This document shows positions 44,396 to 52,432 of a stretch of DNA of 64,000 bases, piece after piece (positions within the stretch are counted from its first letter, which is position 1; each line of letters starts with the position of its first letter). The position numbers and the translations under genes are program-made. A model generated the notes under the pieces. It saw nothing but the letters and a program-made list of their open reading frames with translations. It was not told the origin of the DNA and searched no databases. Source of the DNA: JBEHWX01 sp048498995 (GTDB lineage: Bacteria; Bacteroidota; Ignavibacteria; OLB7); the NCBI GenBank assembly GCA_048498995.1, contig JBEHWX010000023.1, positions 1 to 64,000 of the forward strand, in the 5' to 3' direction.

Positions 44396-45417
44396 CGGGT
44401 GTCGGCAATGAAGGTCGAGTCGGTCAGGCTCTTCAGGAACGCCACCAGATCGGCGCGCTCCCGCGGGGTCAGGTCGAGCTGGCGGATGGTCGGATCGGCG
44501 TTCGGGTTCGGCTTCCCTCCCGAGGCATAGTGCTCCACCACCTCCTCCAGCGTCGCCAGCGAGCCGTCGTGCATGTAGGGAGCCGTCAGCGCGATGTTCC
44601 GGAGCGACGGGACCTTGAACTTCCCGATATCCTCCTCCTTCTCGGTCACCTTGAACCGCCCCTTGTCCTCGTAATCGAGATACAGGCCGTTGTTGCGGAA
44701 GCTGTTGTCGGTGAAGTTGAACCCGACGTGGCAGTGGAAGCAGTCGGCGCGCTCGCTGAAGAAGATCTCCCGTCCCCGCTTCTCCGACTCATTGAGGGCC
44801 GAGGCATCGCCGCGCGCGAAGCGGTCGTAGCGGCTGGAGCCGCTCACCAGCGACCGGACGAAGGAGGCGAGCGCCTTGGCGACGGTTTCGGTGTTGGGAA
44901 CCGTGCCGTAGGCACGCTGGAAGAGATCGACGTAGGCGGGATCGGCCGCGACGCGCGTCACCACCTCCCCGAGCGTCATGTTCATCTCGACGGGATTCAT
45001 GATAGGCGCCACCGCCTGCTTCTCGAGCGTCGGCACGCCACCATCCCAGAAGAAGCTCTTGTTGTAGGCGAGATTGAAGAGCGGCGGAGCGTTCCGGGTG
45101 CCGGTAAGGCCGTCGATCCCGACGCTCACCCGACGAGGATCGGCGAAGGCGTTCTCCTGGAGATGGCAGCTTCCGCAGGCCACCTCCTGGGTGCGCGAAA
45201 GCCGCTTGTCGAAGAAGAGCTTCTTGCCGAGCAAGACCCGATCGGCCGTGAGCTGATTGTCGGTCGGCACCGGCATCACGGGGAAGCCGGCCGGTATGGT
45301 CACCACCGGCGACTCCTCCGGCGGCGTCACCGGCGTGGGGTCGTTGCCGCCGCAGGCGGCGAGCGTCAGCGCCAGGGAGAGCGCCGAAAGGGCGGTTGCG
45401 ATGCGCGCGCCGATCAC
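44383..45417 (-). CDS. Diheme MauG/MbnH-type cytochrome c peroxidase-like lipoprotein
   Basis: The product has 344 residues from a GTG at 45417; the GTGA overlaps the stop of the upstream MbnP-like gene by four bases. The signal peptide ends in the lipobox LTLAAC (Cys22). Two haem-binding sites are C81-GSCH and C226-FHCH, with LGKKLFFDKRLSR and APYMHDGSLATLEEV as in the MauG/CcpA superfamily. In methanotrophs MbnH oxidises a Trp of the partner MbnP to kynurenine. The tight coupling with an MbnP-like gene here argues for the same chemistry, not peroxide detoxification. Confidence 0.93.
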   Translation of the reverse strand: MIGARIATALSALSLALTLAACGGNDPTPVTPPEESPVVTIPAGFPVMPVPTDNQLTADRVLLGKKLFFDKRLSRTQEVACGSCHLQENAFADPRRVSVGIDGLTGTRNAPPLFNLAYNKSFFWDGGVPTLEKQAVAPIMNPVEMNMTLGEVVTRVAADPAYVDLFQRAYGTVPNTETVAKALASFVRSLVSGSSRYDRFARGDASALNESEKRGREIFFSERADCFHCHVGFNFTDNSFRNNGLYLDYEDKGRFKVTEKEEDIGKFKVPSLRNIALTAPYMHDGSLATLEEVVEHYASGGKPNPNADPTIRQLDLTPRERADLVAFLKSLTDSTFIADTRYRP

Positions 45418-46262
45418 TGCTTCACCGTGATGAATCCCGAGGTCATGATGTTCTGCGCCACGGTCGTGGCCAGCGGACCGGACTGCGCCACGCGCTCGGC
45501 CGGGATCCGGAAATCCGGCTTGGCGCGGCCGAACATGTCGACGAAGAGCCGGTTGATGTCGACGCCGAGCGTCGCGGTCGAGCTGTTGGTGGTGTCGACC
45601 TTCAGGGCAACCTGCTGGTTGATCCCCATCAGGCGCTCGTCGCTGCCGACGTGATAGAAGAAGGTGACCCACTCGCCATTCACATTGGCGCGTCCCTCGA
45701 TCCTGAAGAAGATGTAGCCGGGATTCCACGACCAGTACATGCCGTTGTCCACGTCCAGCGGCGCCTGGCGGGTGGAGGCATCGCCGTGGTTGAGCGAATC
45801 CCCGGCATCGCCGATCACCGGGATGCCGATGTTGAACCCGAGCGCCGTGTAATTGGCGGCCGTGGTCTCGAACCGGAGCTTCAGCGTGGAGGGCTTCTCG
45901 TAATCGACCAGCTGCACGTTGTAGGGCATCGGCGCCAGGGCCGAGTCGAGCAGCTTCGGACGGACGGTATCTCCCTTGGCGTTGACCAGCCAGACGCGGG
46001 AGATGAAGAACTTGATGGCGGAGATCCGGTACTCGACGCCGCTGCCGGAGGTCATCGACTGCAGCAGCGCGAACGGGGTGCTCCCGGCCGTGGTCTGCAT
46101 GTCGAGCGTCAGCACGCCGGTCGTTTTCAACGTCCCCTGGTTGCCGCCGGGATCCGGGGGCGGGGTCACGGGCGTCTCCTCCTTGCTACAGCCGGCGATG
46201 GCCCCCACCAGGAGCGCGGCCAGGAACGGAAGCGAGGCACGGATACAACGGTCGGCGTTCAT
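45414..46262 (-). CDS. MbnP-family copper-binding-type lipoprotein
   Basis: The product has 282 residues. Signal peptide with lipobox VGAIAGC (Cys25), then a Pro/Gly linker. Family motifs are EYRISAIKFFISRVWLVNA, YNVQLVDYEKPS, YTALGFNIGIPVIGDAG and the Trp-containing DNGMYWSWNPGYIFFRIEG. In characterised relatives a Trp is converted to kynurenine by the MbnH partner and takes part in copper binding; the Trp residues of MYWSW are candidates. The next gene, overlapping by four bases, encodes the diheme partner. The pair suggests a periplasmic or outer-surface copper function. Confidence 0.9.
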   Translation of the reverse strand: MNADRCIRASLPFLAALLVGAIAGCSKEETPVTPPPDPGGNQGTLKTTGVLTLDMQTTAGSTPFALLQSMTSGSGVEYRISAIKFFISRVWLVNAKGDTVRPKLLDSALAPMPYNVQLVDYEKPSTLKLRFETTAANYTALGFNIGIPVIGDAGDSLNHGDASTRQAPLDVDNGMYWSWNPGYIFFRIEGRANVNGEWVTFFYHVGSDERLMGINQQVALKVDTTNSSTATLGVDINRLFVDMFGRAKPDFRIPAERVAQSGPLATTVAQNIMTSGFITVKQ

Positions 46263-46700
46263 CGGTCGATCGGGTTTCTGTGAGCGTGAGCACGGGACCG
46301 GACGCGAGGCGCGGAAGGCGCGCGAGGCGGCGGGATGGTTCCGTGGCGAGGCTGTGGAAGAGCGCCCACGCGGTCTCGGGAAGTGGAAACCGGGCGACCG
46401 CCTAAGATGGGGATATCGGCCGGAACGTTCAACGGCGAAGTTGTTCCGCGGGGGGCGGAACTGGTGGCCTTTTTGCTGCTGACCGGGGTTGCCGCGCCGC
46501 GGCGGACCGGCCGTCGCGCGACATCGGCATGCGCCGGGAAGCGTCGGCGGGATCGAGCCGGAGAACGACCACGCAGTGCCCGAGGCGATGCCGATCGTGG
46601 CGGCGCGGGAGTCTCCCGGGCCGTCGGCCGGCGGGGTTTCGGCGTATATTCGCCGGTCCCCTCCCGAACCGGGAGGAATTCCGAAGAACGACCTTCAACA
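46263..46700. other. Divergent gap between the MbnP-like gene and the transketolase operon
   Basis: No supported gene. It should contain promoters in both directions. An in-frame upstream extension of the small gene at 46701 runs through Arg/Gly-rich sequence that looks non-coding. gtttcggcgtatattcgcc at 46637-46655 is an AT-richer patch and a weak promoter candidate. Confidence 0.45.
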
Positions 46701-46976
46701 ATGGCCAATAACACGAAGAAGAGCGAGGACATTCTCTGGCAGATGCTGGCCAGCGAGCTGTCGATGCCGGAAGTCCAGGAGCTGATGGGCTTTCTCGAAG
46801 GGGCCGGAGAGCACTTCGAGATGGGGTACGGATCCCTGTCGATCGAACCGTACGACTTCCGGAGCGGCTCCAGCCGGATGTTCAGGATCCGGCACCAGAA
46901 GCTCGGCGAAACCACGGTGAGCCGCGCCGCCCTCCGGAGCGTCCTGCACGACCTTGCCCATCACCTGAGGAGATGA
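46701..46976 (+). CDS. Small protein upstream of transketolase
   Basis: This 91-residue protein starts at 46701 (MANNTKKSEDILWQMLASEL). It is mixed helix/strand (VQELMGFLEGAGEHFEMGYG, SLSIEPYDFRSGSSRMFRIR) with a basic helical C-terminus (AALRSVLHDLAHHLRR). There are no Cys, signal or membrane segments. I do not recognise the family. It ends four bases before the transketolase ATG, and its last codons contain the AGGAG ribosome-binding site of that gene, so the two are translationally coupled. Confidence 0.75.
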   Translation: MANNTKKSEDILWQMLASELSMPEVQELMGFLEGAGEHFEMGYGSLSIEPYDFRSGSSRMFRIRHQKLGETTVSRAALRSVLHDLAHHLRR

Positions 46977-46980
46977 TCGC

Positions 46981-48978
46981 ATGAACCACGTCCGGAACAT
47001 CAACACCATCCGCCTGATGGCGGTAGAAATGGTCGAGCGCGCAAACTCCGGGCATCCCGGTCTGCCGCTCGGCGCCGCGCCGATGGCCTACGCGCTCTGG
47101 ACGCGGCATCTGCGCTTCAACCCGGCCAATCCCTCCTGGCCCGGCCGCGACCGCTTCGTCCTCTCGGCCGGCCACGGCTCGGCGCTTCTGTACGCGATGC
47201 TCCACCTGTTCGGCTATCCCGAGATGACCGCCGAGCAGCTCCGGAGCTTCCGCCAGTTCGACAGCCTCACCCCCGGGCACCCGGAGTACGGCCTCACCCC
47301 CGGCGTCGAGGTAACCACCGGCCCCCTCGGGCAGGGGGTCTCCAACGCGGTCGGCATCGCGCTGGCCGAGCGCCATCTGGCCGCCGTCCTCAACCGGGAT
47401 GGATTCCCGGTCGTCGACTTCCATACCTACGTGATCGCCAGCGACGGCGACCTGATGGAGGGAATCTCCTCCGAGGCCTCCTCGCTGGCCGGACATCTGC
47501 GGCTCGGCCGGCTGATCGTCCTCTACGACGACAACAACATCTCGATCGACGGCCCGACCTCCATCTCCTTCACCGAGGATGTCGGCGCCCGCTACCGTGC
47601 CTACGGCTGGAACGTGGAGAGCGTGGAGGATGGGAACGATTTCGAGGCGATCGCCGAGGCGATCGGACGCTGCAAGGAGATCGACGACCGGCCGAGCCTG
47701 ATCCGGGTGAAGACCACGATCGGCTTCGGCGCGCCGAACAAGGCGGGCACCTCGGAAGTGCACGGCTCCCCGCTCGGCGCCGAGGAGCTGAAGGCGGTGC
47801 GACTGGCCTTCGAGTTCGACTGCGACCAGCCGTGCGAGGCCGAGCCGGAGGTCTCCTCCTACTTCCAGACCTTCACCACGCGCGGCGCGGAGCTCGAGCG
47901 CGCCCACGACGAGATGATCGCCGCCTACCGCGCGGCGCATCCGGATGCCGCCGAGCTCTACGATACCTGGATCGAGCGTCGCCTGCCGGAGAACCTGGCC
48001 GGGCTCCTCCCCGGCTTCGCCGTCGGCAACGACATGGCCACCCGCGCGGCCAGCGGCAAGGTGCTCGACGCGATCGCCCCGGCCATCCCCTTTCTGATGG
48101 GTGGCTCGGCCGACCTGACCCCCTCGAACAACACCCGCTTCGCCGGCGCCATCGACTGCCAGCCCGGCTCCTACCAGGGACGCTACGTCCGCTACGGCGT
48201 GCGGGAGCACGCGATGGGGGCGATGATGAACGGCATGGCGGTAACGGGGCTCATCCCCTACGCCGGCACCTTCCTCTGCTTCAGCGACTACGTCCGTCCG
48301 GCGATCCGGCTGGCCGCCCTGAGCGGCTATCGTAGCATCTTCGTCTTCACCCACGATTCGATCGGCCTCGGCGAGGATGGTCCGACGCATCAGCCGGTGG
48401 AGCATTACGCCGCCCTTCGGTCGATGCCGAACCTCATGTTCATCCGCCCGGCCGACGCCAACGAGACGGCGCTGGCCTGGCAACTGGCACTGACCAACGA
48501 GGAGGGGCCGACGGCGATGGCGCTCACCCGCCAGAAGGTTCCCACCCTCCCCGGCACCGAGGCCGGCGGCGCGCTCCGCGGCGGCTACGTGCTCCGCCCG
48601 GCGGACGAGCCGAGGATCATCCTGGCCGCGACCGGCAGCGAGGTGCATCTGGCGATGGAGGCCGCGGAGCTGCTGGCCGGTGACGGAGTTCCCGCTCGCG
48701 TGGTGAGCCTCCCCTGCTGGAGCGTCTTCGAGGAGCAGGGGGAAGAGTACGTGGAGAGCGTCTTCCCGTTCGGCGTGCCGGTGCTCGGCATCGAGGCGGG
48801 GACATCGTTCGGCTGGAGCCGCTACGCGGACGACATGATCGCCCTCGACCACTTCGGCGCCTCCGCCCCGGACACGGTGCTGATGAAGGCGTTCGGCTTC
48901 ACCGCGGAGAACGTCGCCGCCCGCGCCCGGGAGCTGGTCGAGGCGACGCTCGGCCTGGAGACCGACGAGGAGGGCTGA
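46981..48978 (+). CDS. tkt: Transketolase
   Basis: The product has 665 residues (MNHVRNINTIRLMAVEMVER). Motifs are ANSGHPGLPLGAAPMAYALW, DRFVLSAGHGSALLYAMLH, the TPP/Mg loop ASDGDLMEGISSEA (Asp155-Asp157), DDNNISIDG, VHGSPLG, and the second domain with GVREHAMGAMMNGMA and HDSIGLGEDGPTHQPVEH. It transfers two-carbon ketol units between sugar phosphates in the pentose phosphate pathway, with thiamine diphosphate. The length is normal. It is the second gene of a two-gene operon and is followed by the hairpin at 49078-49121. Confidence 0.97.
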   Translation: MNHVRNINTIRLMAVEMVERANSGHPGLPLGAAPMAYALWTRHLRFNPANPSWPGRDRFVLSAGHGSALLYAMLHLFGYPEMTAEQLRSFRQFDSLTPGHPEYGLTPGVEVTTGPLGQGVSNAVGIALAERHLAAVLNRDGFPVVDFHTYVIASDGDLMEGISSEASSLAGHLRLGRLIVLYDDNNISIDGPTSISFTEDVGARYRAYGWNVESVEDGNDFEAIAEAIGRCKEIDDRPSLIRVKTTIGFGAPNKAGTSEVHGSPLGAEELKAVRLAFEFDCDQPCEAEPEVSSYFQTFTTRGAELERAHDEMIAAYRAAHPDAAELYDTWIERRLPENLAGLLPGFAVGNDMATRAASGKVLDAIAPAIPFLMGGSADLTPSNNTRFAGAIDCQPGSYQGRYVRYGVREHAMGAMMNGMAVTGLIPYAGTFLCFSDYVRPAIRLAALSGYRSIFVFTHDSIGLGEDGPTHQPVEHYAALRSMPNLMFIRPADANETALAWQLALTNEEGPTAMALTRQKVPTLPGTEAGGALRGGYVLRPADEPRIILAATGSEVHLAMEAAELLAGDGVPARVVSLPCWSVFEEQGEEYVESVFPFGVPVLGIEAGTSFGWSRYADDMIALDHFGASAPDTVLMKAFGFTAENVAARARELVEATLGLETDEEG

Positions 48979-49077
48979 TCGCGACGGGAGGCGACGCGAG
49001 TCACGCCGCTCCCTCTCCCGCGGCTCCTCCGCTCGCGCATCTCGACGCCGCCGGCATCCCGGCGGGGGAACAACGAA

Positions 49078-49121
49078 CATGGTCGCCTGGACGCTCTCTC
49101 GGGAGCATCCGGGCGACCATG
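49078..49121 (+). terminator. Transketolase operon terminator
   Basis: catggtcgcctggacgctc (49078-49096) pairs with gagcatccgggcgaccatg (49103-49121) over 19 bp, with two G-T-type mismatches and a short loop, followed by cttgttttc. It lies 100 bp past the tkt stop. Confidence 0.85.
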
Positions 49122-49125
49122 CTTG

Positions 49126-49260
49126 TTTTCGGCGTGCCCGTGTGCGGCATGCCCGTGTGCGGCATGCCCGTGTGCGGCATGCCCGTGTGCGGCATGCCCG
49201 TGTGCGGCATGCCCGTGTGCGGCATGCCCGTGTGCGGCGTGCCCGTGTGCGGCATGCCCG
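49126..49260. repeat. 15-bp minisatellite x8 (tgtgcggcatgcccg)
   Basis: Eight direct 15-bp units of tgtgcggcatgcccg run from 49141 to 49260, the seventh with one change (gcggcgtg). Degenerate half-units with tttt flank both ends (49126-49140 and 49261). The unit contains the palindrome gcatgc. It starts four bases after the transketolase terminator. Both strands are open, giving Gly-Met-Pro-Val-Cys or His-Ala-Ala-His-Gly peptides, but no gene is supported. Confidence 0.97.
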
Positions 49261-49822
49261 TTTTCGGGAGGGGGGAAGCAAAACGAGCGGTCACCGTGCG
49301 ATAGCTTTTCGCACGATGGCCGCCCGTATGTCGAGCTTAGTGCAGATTGGCCGGGTGCACTTCGAGCTCTGAAAAAAACGTCGGGATCTCGCATCGGATA
49401 TCGGGTCGCGTCGCCGAGGGGCGAGGCTTCCGGAACGGGAAGCGATGTCGCCGGCCACGGCTATCGATTCCCGGCGTCGGGGACGAGCGGAGCGGAGGGG
49501 TCACCGACGCGGAAGGGATATCCCGCGTCGATTCGATCCAAACCGACCGTCCGCACCGGACGAGATTCCAATGAGCTTTCAATCGATGCGAGGGCCTCAG
49601 GAGAGGGAGGGAGGACGATCACCGGACCTTCCATCGGGCCCTATCTGGCGCCTCGCCCGAGTCGCTTCTCAGCAGTCAGGCGAGGCGCCACCGTGTCGTC
49701 GCGAGCTATCAGTCCTGAACCCTGATTCTGTGTGCCGGTCCGGCCGTCCGATCCGCCGCGGAGCTTCCCCTCGGCGGGCCTCAGGCCCGGGACCGTGGCG
49801 TGCCGATTACGGGCAGCCCGGC

Positions 49823-50539
49823 TTACGGGCAGCCCGGCTCGCACTTGCTCTTCCTGGCCGTCGTGCTGCAACCGCTGCTGGCAACCGAGAGGAGCTTGAT
49901 GATCGGAGCACCGACGCCATCCGGGCAGCAGGCAACATAGTTCCGCTCGCAGAACGACGTGTTGTCGCAGCAGTAGAACCGGGTGTTGCAGCCGCTGCCG
50001 ACCCGCTGGACGCAGGAGGAGGAGTAGACGCGGGTGATCGACGTCGGGTTGTCGCAGTCCGGCGAGCAGTCGGTGAGCCCCATCTGGATGCCCTGCGCCA
50101 CGATCGACTGACCGATCATGTCGAAGAGACGAAGCGTGGAGATCGAATCGATCGCCGAGCAGTCGATGCCCGAGTACTTGATCGTCGACGGATCGAAGAT
50201 GTAGTCGAACGTGCCCGAGGAGGTCTTCGTGACGATGACCTCGATGTAGATCTGTCCACCCCCCGACGAGTTGTCGGTGGCGGCCGCCGAGGTCATGGCC
50301 TTGCGACCCTTGGAGGTCGTGGCCGTGCCGACGGTCGGCGTACCGGTGAACGTGGTCGAGTTGGGCTGCGTCCCCGCCGTGGATGTGGAGGAGATGCCGA
50401 CCGTAACCGTCATCCGTCCAGCTTCGACGGCTCCGGGGTCGACGGGATGCTTTTGCAAGCAGGTGATGGTCGTCTGCGCGCGGGCTGTCATACAGCCGAG
50501 CAGCAGAGCTATCACGTTAAAAAGTAGTAGACGCTTCAT
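49823..50539 (-). CDS. Cysteine-rich secreted protein
   Basis: The product has 238 residues from the ATG at 50539, with GGGAGA seven bases upstream. The signal peptide MKRLLLFNVIALLLGCMTARAQ has a Cys but is probably cut after Ala-Arg-Ala. The first part of the mature protein is Thr/Ser-rich strands (MTVTVGISSTSTAGTQPNST). The last 100 residues hold about a dozen Cys (e.g. SSCVQRVGSGCNTRFYCCDN, FCERNYVACCPDG), suggesting a disulfide-knotted domain. I do not recognise the family. The regulator gene lies 150 bp upstream on the same strand. Confidence 0.8.
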   Translation of the reverse strand: MKRLLLFNVIALLLGCMTARAQTTITCLQKHPVDPGAVEAGRMTVTVGISSTSTAGTQPNSTTFTGTPTVGTATTSKGRKAMTSAAATDNSSGGGQIYIEVIVTKTSSGTFDYIFDPSTIKYSGIDCSAIDSISTLRLFDMIGQSIVAQGIQMGLTDCSPDCDNPTSITRVYSSSCVQRVGSGCNTRFYCCDNTSFCERNYVACCPDGVGAPIIKLLSVASSGCSTTARKSKCEPGCP

Positions 50540-50691
50540 TGAAATCTCCCGGCCAGAGATATGCAATTGAGTAGGTAAGGATGGGCAGAAGCCACGTGTG
50601 TGGCCGTGCCCCGTTCGGATACAAATATCGGGATATACGTCAAGGCCCGGCAATCACATCATGATGTAGTTCTGCGGGCGGACGGAGGGCA

Positions 50692-52044
50692 TCAGTCGTT
50701 GTCCGATTCCGGCGCGGCGGCGCCGGACAGAAGCGGCGTGAAGTACTTGGCGAACAACTCCGCCTGACTTCTCGTGTTCGTCTTGGCGTGGATCGACTTC
50801 AGATGATGCCGGATCGTGTTGAGCGAGACGCGCAGCAGATCGGCGGTCTCCTTGTACGAACAGCCGAGCAACTGAAGGAACACCACGCGCTGCTCCTGCG
50901 TGCTCAGCCCGGCATCGATCATCATCCGATGCAGCGAGTCCTTGAAGACGATGTCCATCGGACGCGCCCGCTGATGGCGGGCGATCGCGTCGGAGAGCAT
51001 GAACGTGATGAACGGACGGAGCGCCTCGATCAGGTTCATCGTCTCCTCCGAGATCGGCGCGCGGAGACGGTCGCGGAAGAAGAGCATCGAGCCCAGATAC
51101 GGGCCGGAGCTCAGGGAATAGTCGGTCAGCCTCGGCGGGTGGAACTCCGCGAGCGGGAACGCCTTGCTCCGCAGGAACTCGATCATGCTCTCCGATCTCC
51201 CGGCCGTCGGGTTCATCGAGGAGACATCGAACGGCTCGGAGACGATCGAGCCGGACTCGGTTCCCGGCTGCATGTGCTGGCGGAAGACGATGTTCTTCTC
51301 CAGCGGGCGGGACGATTTCGGAGAGTCCGACAGATCGCAGCTCAGGTCGGCATTCACCACGATGCGGTCGACATCCGGCAGAAGCTTCAGCAGGTTCCGG
51401 CGGAATTGCTCCACCCAGTCGCGGAAGTCGCTCGTCGTCGGGAATGCATTCAGAAACTCGATCAGTCCGGTCGAAAGGGTGATCGGCGCGTTGACGACGT
51501 TGGAGCTGGTGACCGCGTCGGACGGACGAGCCTCGCCGTTGCGGACGCCGTTGCGAGCACCGTTGCGGACCGCCTCGCCGTTGAGCCCGTAGGCCGCCCC
51601 ATTCACCTCCTCTTCATCGACCTCGTCGATCTTCAGCTTGGTCCGCATCAGGTAACGGACGCCGGAGAGGCTGTAATCGAGGCCGAGCTCCTCCTTGAGC
51701 CAGCGCTGTACCTCGCGCACGTCGGTGATTCCCTCGGCGCGCAGCTTCTCGGCAAGCGCGGCAACCTCCTCCTCGCCGATCCGGGCCGGCTTGCCGCCGC
51801 CGCCGGACTGGATGTCCAGCAGCTCGTCGATGCCGCCGGTCTTGTAGGAGCTCCACCACCGGCGCACCGTCCGCTCCGAACAGCCGACCGTCCCGCTCAC
51901 CTCCTCGAGGGTACGCGACGGGTCTTCCTTCAGGAGATACAGCACCGCGAGGCGGTCCTCCTGAGGTTTTCCGCGATAGCGCTCCCGCAACTCGGCGAGC
52001 GTCGCAAGGCTCTCGTTGACGGTTTCGGTTCTCTTCCGAGGCAT
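50692..52044 (-). CDS. Chimeric regulator: IS630-type HTH region fused to LuxR HTH
   Basis: The product has 450 residues. Residues 10-135 look like the DNA-binding part of IS630 transposases: a first HTH (SRTLEEVSGTVGCSERTVRR-like, with TVRRWWSSYKTGG) and a winged helix (VREVQRWLKEELGLDYSLSG, then VRYLMRTKLKI). The DDE catalytic domain is missing. An Asn-Gly repeat linker (NGEAVRNGARNGVRNGE) leads to a middle domain (about 190-370) of unknown type. Residues 380-437 are a LuxR/GerE HTH (LSTQEQRVVFLQLLGCSYKE, TADLLRVSLNTIRHHLKSIH). It is a likely DNA-binding regulator with two different reader heads. The Cys-rich secreted protein downstream is a plausible target. Confidence 0.87.
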   Translation of the reverse strand: MPRKRTETVNESLATLAELRERYRGKPQEDRLAVLYLLKEDPSRTLEEVSGTVGCSERTVRRWWSSYKTGGIDELLDIQSGGGGKPARIGEEEVAALAEKLRAEGITDVREVQRWLKEELGLDYSLSGVRYLMRTKLKIDEVDEEEVNGAAYGLNGEAVRNGARNGVRNGEARPSDAVTSSNVVNAPITLSTGLIEFLNAFPTTSDFRDWVEQFRRNLLKLLPDVDRIVVNADLSCDLSDSPKSSRPLEKNIVFRQHMQPGTESGSIVSEPFDVSSMNPTAGRSESMIEFLRSKAFPLAEFHPPRLTDYSLSSGPYLGSMLFFRDRLRAPISEETMNLIEALRPFITFMLSDAIARHQRARPMDIVFKDSLHRMMIDAGLSTQEQRVVFLQLLGCSYKETADLLRVSLNTIRHHLKSIHAKTNTRSQAELFAKYFTPLLSGAAAPESDND

Positions 52045-52432
52045 CTGGGCTCCTTCGCCTGGGGCGAATCAGAGGCGTAAGGATACGACGAATTCAGGAC
52101 AACATCAACTGCCCGGTCACCGCAAATAATGACCGGAAACAACGCCAGCTATGTGAGGAGCTCCCCGGTCCGGTCTCGTGCGCGCCGGATGGAGAGATGC
52201 GCCGACGGCACCGGGGCGCGCGGCGAAGAATCGATCGATCGGTAATGTCACGGTCTCCCCCGGTCGGGCCCTGGCCAGGCCGGAAGAGAGCCGAATCTTC
52301 ATCCTCCCCGCCCCCGACGGAGAGCGCCGGGGCCGACGCGTCGGGGCATCGGACCGTCGAAGCGGTCCGGATCGCGCGGCCTGAGCGCCGAAGCGGTCAT
52401 CGGTCGATCCGCCATGCGAAGGCTCCGCCAGC
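52045..52432. other. Gap upstream of the chimeric regulator
   Basis: No supported gene. It contains the inverted repeat at 52113-52136, about 70-90 bp before the regulator start, in the most AT-rich part of the gap. Confidence 0.5.
52113..52136. promoter_or_regulatory. Inverted repeat upstream of the chimeric regulator
   Basis: ccggtca (52113-52119) and tgaccgg (52130-52136) form 7-bp perfect arms around a ten-base AT-rich spacer. The position fits an autoregulatory operator; this is inference. Confidence 0.45.

Larger units (their letters stand above)
48979..49822. other. Gap after transketolase with terminator and minisatellite
   Basis: It contains the terminator at 49078-49121 and the 15-bp minisatellite at 49126-49260. 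The remaining 500 or so bases up to the minus-strand Cys-rich gene show no supported gene. Confidence 0.65.

Noticed and set aside
49126..49260. CRISPR array
   Set aside because: Units are 15 bp in direct contact with no spacers and no cas genes are near; it is a minisatellite.
46882..49281. Minus-strand frame of about 800 codons
   Set aside because: Antisense of transketolase and the minisatellite; the repeat gives an artificial His/Ala or Cys/Arg-rich peptide.
49119..49304. Small plus-strand gene with Gly-Met-Pro-Val-Cys repeats
   Set aside because: It consists only of the minisatellite, starts inside the terminator hairpin and has no ribosome-binding site.
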